Of a stretch of 20,611 nt of DNA, positions 19,176-20,611 are shown one piece after another; position 1 is the stretch's first letter, and each line of letters begins with the position of its first letter. Location of the stretch: the NCBI GenBank assembly GCA_024404215.1, contig JAKSQI010000006.1:1-20611 (forward strand), read 5' to 3'. The notes beneath the pieces were generated by a model. It saw only the letters and a program-made list of their open reading frames with translations. It had not been told where the DNA came from and ran no database searches. Position numbers and translations under genes: made by a program. This DNA comes from Oscillospiraceae bacterium (GTDB lineage Bacteria; Bacillota; Clostridia; Oscillospirales; Oscillospiraceae).

Positions 19176-20207
19176 ATGAGCATGAATTTTAGAGTGAAGC
19201 TTCCCATCCCCATGGAACTGAAAAAGCAGTTCCCCCTGAATGCTGAAGCGGCAAAGGTAAAGGCTCAGAAGGATGAGGAGATTCGTAAGATATTTACCGG
19301 TGAGGATAATCGCTTTGTTTTGGTTATCGGTCCCTGCAGTGCGGATAACCCGGATGCTGTATATGATTATCTGGGCCGCCTGAAAAGGGTACAGGAGCAG
19401 GTGGCAGACAAAATTCTTTTGATTCCCCGCATTTACACCAACAAGCCCCGGACCAACGGCACCGGCTACAAGGGAATCCTTCACCAGCCAGACCCGGAAA
19501 AGGAAGAGGACATGCTGGCCGGCATTATTGCTATCCGCCAGCTGCATATGAATGCTGTAAAGAATTACGGCATGCCTACCGCCGATGAAATGCTCTATCC
19601 CGAAAACTACCGCTATCTGGATGACATCCTCTCCTATGTAGCTGTCGGCGCACGCAGCACAGAAAACCAGCAGCACCGTCTGACAGCCAGCGGCATGGAT
19701 GTGCCTGCCGGCATGAAGAATCCTACCGCCGGTGACCTGGGTGTCATGATGAACAGCATTTACGCAGCACAGGCCAAACAGACCTTTATCTACCGTGGCT
19801 GGGAAGTTCATACGGACGGCAACCCGCTGGCTCACGCCATTCTCCGCGGCTATGTGAACAAAAACGGTGTCAGCCTGCCCAACTATCATTACGAGGATCT
19901 GGCCCTTGTCTGTGATATGTATCAGCAGAAGGGTCTGCAGAACCCGGCCGTAATTGTAGACTGCAACCACAACAACAGCGGAAAGAAGTTTAAAGAGCAG
20001 ATTCGTATCGCCAATGAGGTTATGCACAGCCGCCGCCACAACGAGGACATCTGCCGCGTTGTAAAGGGCCTGATGATTGAAAGCTACCTGGAGGAGGGAA
20101 GCCAGAAAATCGGTGAAGGCGTATACGGCAAGTCTATTACTGACCCCTGCCTGGGCTGGTGCGACAGCGAAAATCTGATTCTGTCTCTGGCGGATCAAAT
20201 AGAATAA
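19176..20207 (+). CDS. 3-deoxy-7-phosphoheptulonate synthase (DAHP synthase, type I AroFGH)
   Basis: The first enzyme of the shikimate pathway, joining phosphoenolpyruvate and erythrose 4-phosphate on the way to aromatic amino acids. The 343-residue chain matches the E. coli AroF/G/H family (about 350 residues), not the shorter AroQ-fused or type II forms: RFVLVIGPCSADNPDA, RIYTNKPRTNGTGYKG (the PEP-binding KPRTxxGwKG), VAVGARSTENQQHR, AGMKNPTAGDLGVM and IVDCNHNNSGKK supply substrate and metal-binding residues. Family members are feedback-inhibited by Phe, Tyr or Trp; which one applies here cannot be read. The ATG at 19176 has AGAGGAAA about 6 bases upstream. Own promoter and strong terminator; single-gene unit. 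Confidence 0.95.
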   Translation: MSMNFRVKLPIPMELKKQFPLNAEAAKVKAQKDEEIRKIFTGEDNRFVLVIGPCSADNPDAVYDYLGRLKRVQEQVADKILLIPRIYTNKPRTNGTGYKGILHQPDPEKEEDMLAGIIAIRQLHMNAVKNYGMPTADEMLYPENYRYLDDILSYVAVGARSTENQQHRLTASGMDVPAGMKNPTAGDLGVMMNSIYAAQAKQTFIYRGWEVHTDGNPLAHAILRGYVNKNGVSLPNYHYEDLALVCDMYQQKGLQNPAVIVDCNHNNSGKKFKEQIRIANEVMHSRRHNEDICRVVKGLMIESYLEEGSQKIGEGVYGKSITDPCLGWCDSENLILSLADQIE

Positions 20208-20221
20208 AGAAATTTTTCACG

Positions 20222-20260
20222 AACCAGCCGGCTCATGTTTGCCGGCTGGTTTTCTTTTTC
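20222..20260 (+). terminator. Rho-independent terminator of the DAHP synthase gene
   Basis: AACCAGCCGGC pairs with GCCGGCTGGTT around an 8-base loop, followed by TTCTTTTTCTT. It starts 14 bases after the stop codon. Confidence 0.93.
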
Positions 20261-20369
20261 TTGTCCCTGCCAATCCCATTAGGGTCGGGGTATGTGGAGG
20301 CCGTGTGAGACGAGCCACAAGATAAAGGACAGAAATCAGGCGGAAAAACACAATAGGTAGCAAATTGTG

Positions 20370-20426
20370 AAAAACAAAAAAAGTTTAGCAAAAAGTGTTG
20401 ACAATACAGTGGCTCGGTGGTATTAT
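20370..20426 (+). promoter_or_regulatory. Strong promoter P1 with A-rich UP element
   Basis: TTGACA (20398-20403), a 17-bp spacer and TATTAT (20421-20426). The 30 bases upstream are A-rich (GAAAAACAAAAAAAG), as in ribosomal RNA UP elements. A CTGTC-GCGA-GACAG hairpin (20434-20447) lies at the predicted start of the transcript. Confidence 0.85.
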
Positions 20427-20475
20427 ATCCAAGCTGTCGCGAGACAGTGAGCCAAAACCGAATAAAACGTCAGAA

Positions 20476-20497
20476 AAATTTTGAAATTTCAAAATTT
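20476..20497. repeat. Perfect 22-bp AT-rich palindrome between tandem promoters
   Basis: AAATTTTGAAA is followed at once by TTTCAAAATTT. It lies 5 to 26 bp upstream of the P2 -35, so it could be a protein-binding site or a bent UP-like element. Confidence 0.7.
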
Positions 20498-20501
20498 GGG
20501 G

Positions 20502-20530
20502 TTGACAGGATGAACCCTTTGTGGTATCCT
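20502..20530 (+). promoter_or_regulatory. Strong promoter P2
   Basis: TTGACA (20502-20507), a 17-bp spacer and TATCCT (20525-20530). It starts 104 bp downstream of P1. Tandem TTGACA promoters at this spacing are typical of ribosomal RNA operons. Confidence 0.82.
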
Positions 20531-20611
20531 AAAAATCCGCTGACGATTTATCGGCGGCGAATGTACCTTGTAAATTAAACAATGTAAGAGAACAGAGCGC
20601 ACCAGAAAAAA
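20531..20611 (+). other. Likely leader of a ribosomal RNA operon
   Basis: The stretch GTACCTTGTAAATTAAACAA followed by AACAGAGCGC resembles the boxA-containing leaders found ahead of 16S rRNA in Firmicutes (TGTTCTTTGAAAACTAAACAA in Bacillus). No open frame or ribosome binding site is present. The 16S gene would lie beyond the right edge, so this rests on resemblance and the tandem promoters. Confidence 0.55.

Noticed and set aside
19095..20198. A 367-codon open frame on the minus strand opposite the DAHP synthase
   Set aside because: The DAHP synthase frame is canonical and complete. The minus frame has no promoter, ribosome binding site or recognisable domain.
1..20611. Mobile elements, tRNA genes and phage genes
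   Set aside because: I looked for transposase or integrase motifs, terminal inverted repeats and the tRNA T-loop GGTTCGAATCC and saw none. Gene content and composition look uniform.

Overview
The window reads like chromosomal core sequence from a strictly anaerobic, GC-rich member of the Clostridia. The evidence is clean sigma-A type promoters (TTGACA/TATAAT with 17-bp spacing), strong AGGAGG ribosome binding sites, a small 2[4Fe-4S] ferredoxin, a class III (oxygen-sensitive) ribonucleotide reductase, a DegV-family gene start and an EFR1-type flavodoxin/ferredoxin fusion. An Oscillospirales-like bacterium is my guess, but no 16S gene is inside the window to settle it. I see no phage, transposase, integrase, tRNA or CRISPR array. 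Genes are short transcription units on both strands, often separated by compact two-way terminators.

Layout. 1-75 is the start of a degV gene leaving the window. 295-465 is ferredoxin, followed by a 400-bp gene-free stretch holding about 2.6 copies of a 92-bp hairpin-forming repeat. 871-1487 is rpmA and rplU (L27, L21) with a leader and promoter to 1598. 1797-3155 is an acetyltransferase and a family-4 uracil-DNA glycosylase. 3294-5032 is thrH plus a YcxB-like membrane protein. 5072-6840 is an SseB-like gene and dsdA. 7093-9862 is nrdG and nrdD, with a near-perfect promoter and paired NrdR boxes upstream. 10161-11566 is a peptide deformylase-like gene and a membrane protein. 11727-12284 is a flavin reductase. 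12385-13986 is a divergent tetR / DMT transporter pair sharing an operator-like palindrome. 14022-15224 is a cation:proton antiporter preceded by a fluoride riboswitch. 15442-16754 is DUF1292, Smr and DUF3237-wHTH. 16885-18102 is a macro domain fused to an SGNH esterase. 18185-18952 is EFR1. 19176-20207 is DAHP synthase. 20350-20611 has tandem strong promoters and a leader that look like the start of a ribosomal RNA operon.

How it fits together. Much of the window is housekeeping: ribosome assembly, dNTP synthesis under NrdR control, DNA repair, N-terminal processing and the first step of aromatic amino acid synthesis. The most interesting parts are (i) the fluoride riboswitch with an overlapping terminator upstream of an antiporter, a complete ON switch readable from the DNA; (ii) the macro-SGNH fusion, whose macro half has Cys where MacroD/YmdB enzymes carry the catalytic Asp, while its SGNH half keeps every catalytic residue; (iii) a DUF3237 protein with a winged-helix tail, coupled to a stand-alone Smr domain; (iv) a deformylase-like protein missing the motif-1 Gln; and (v) the structured tandem repeat next to the ferredoxin gene.
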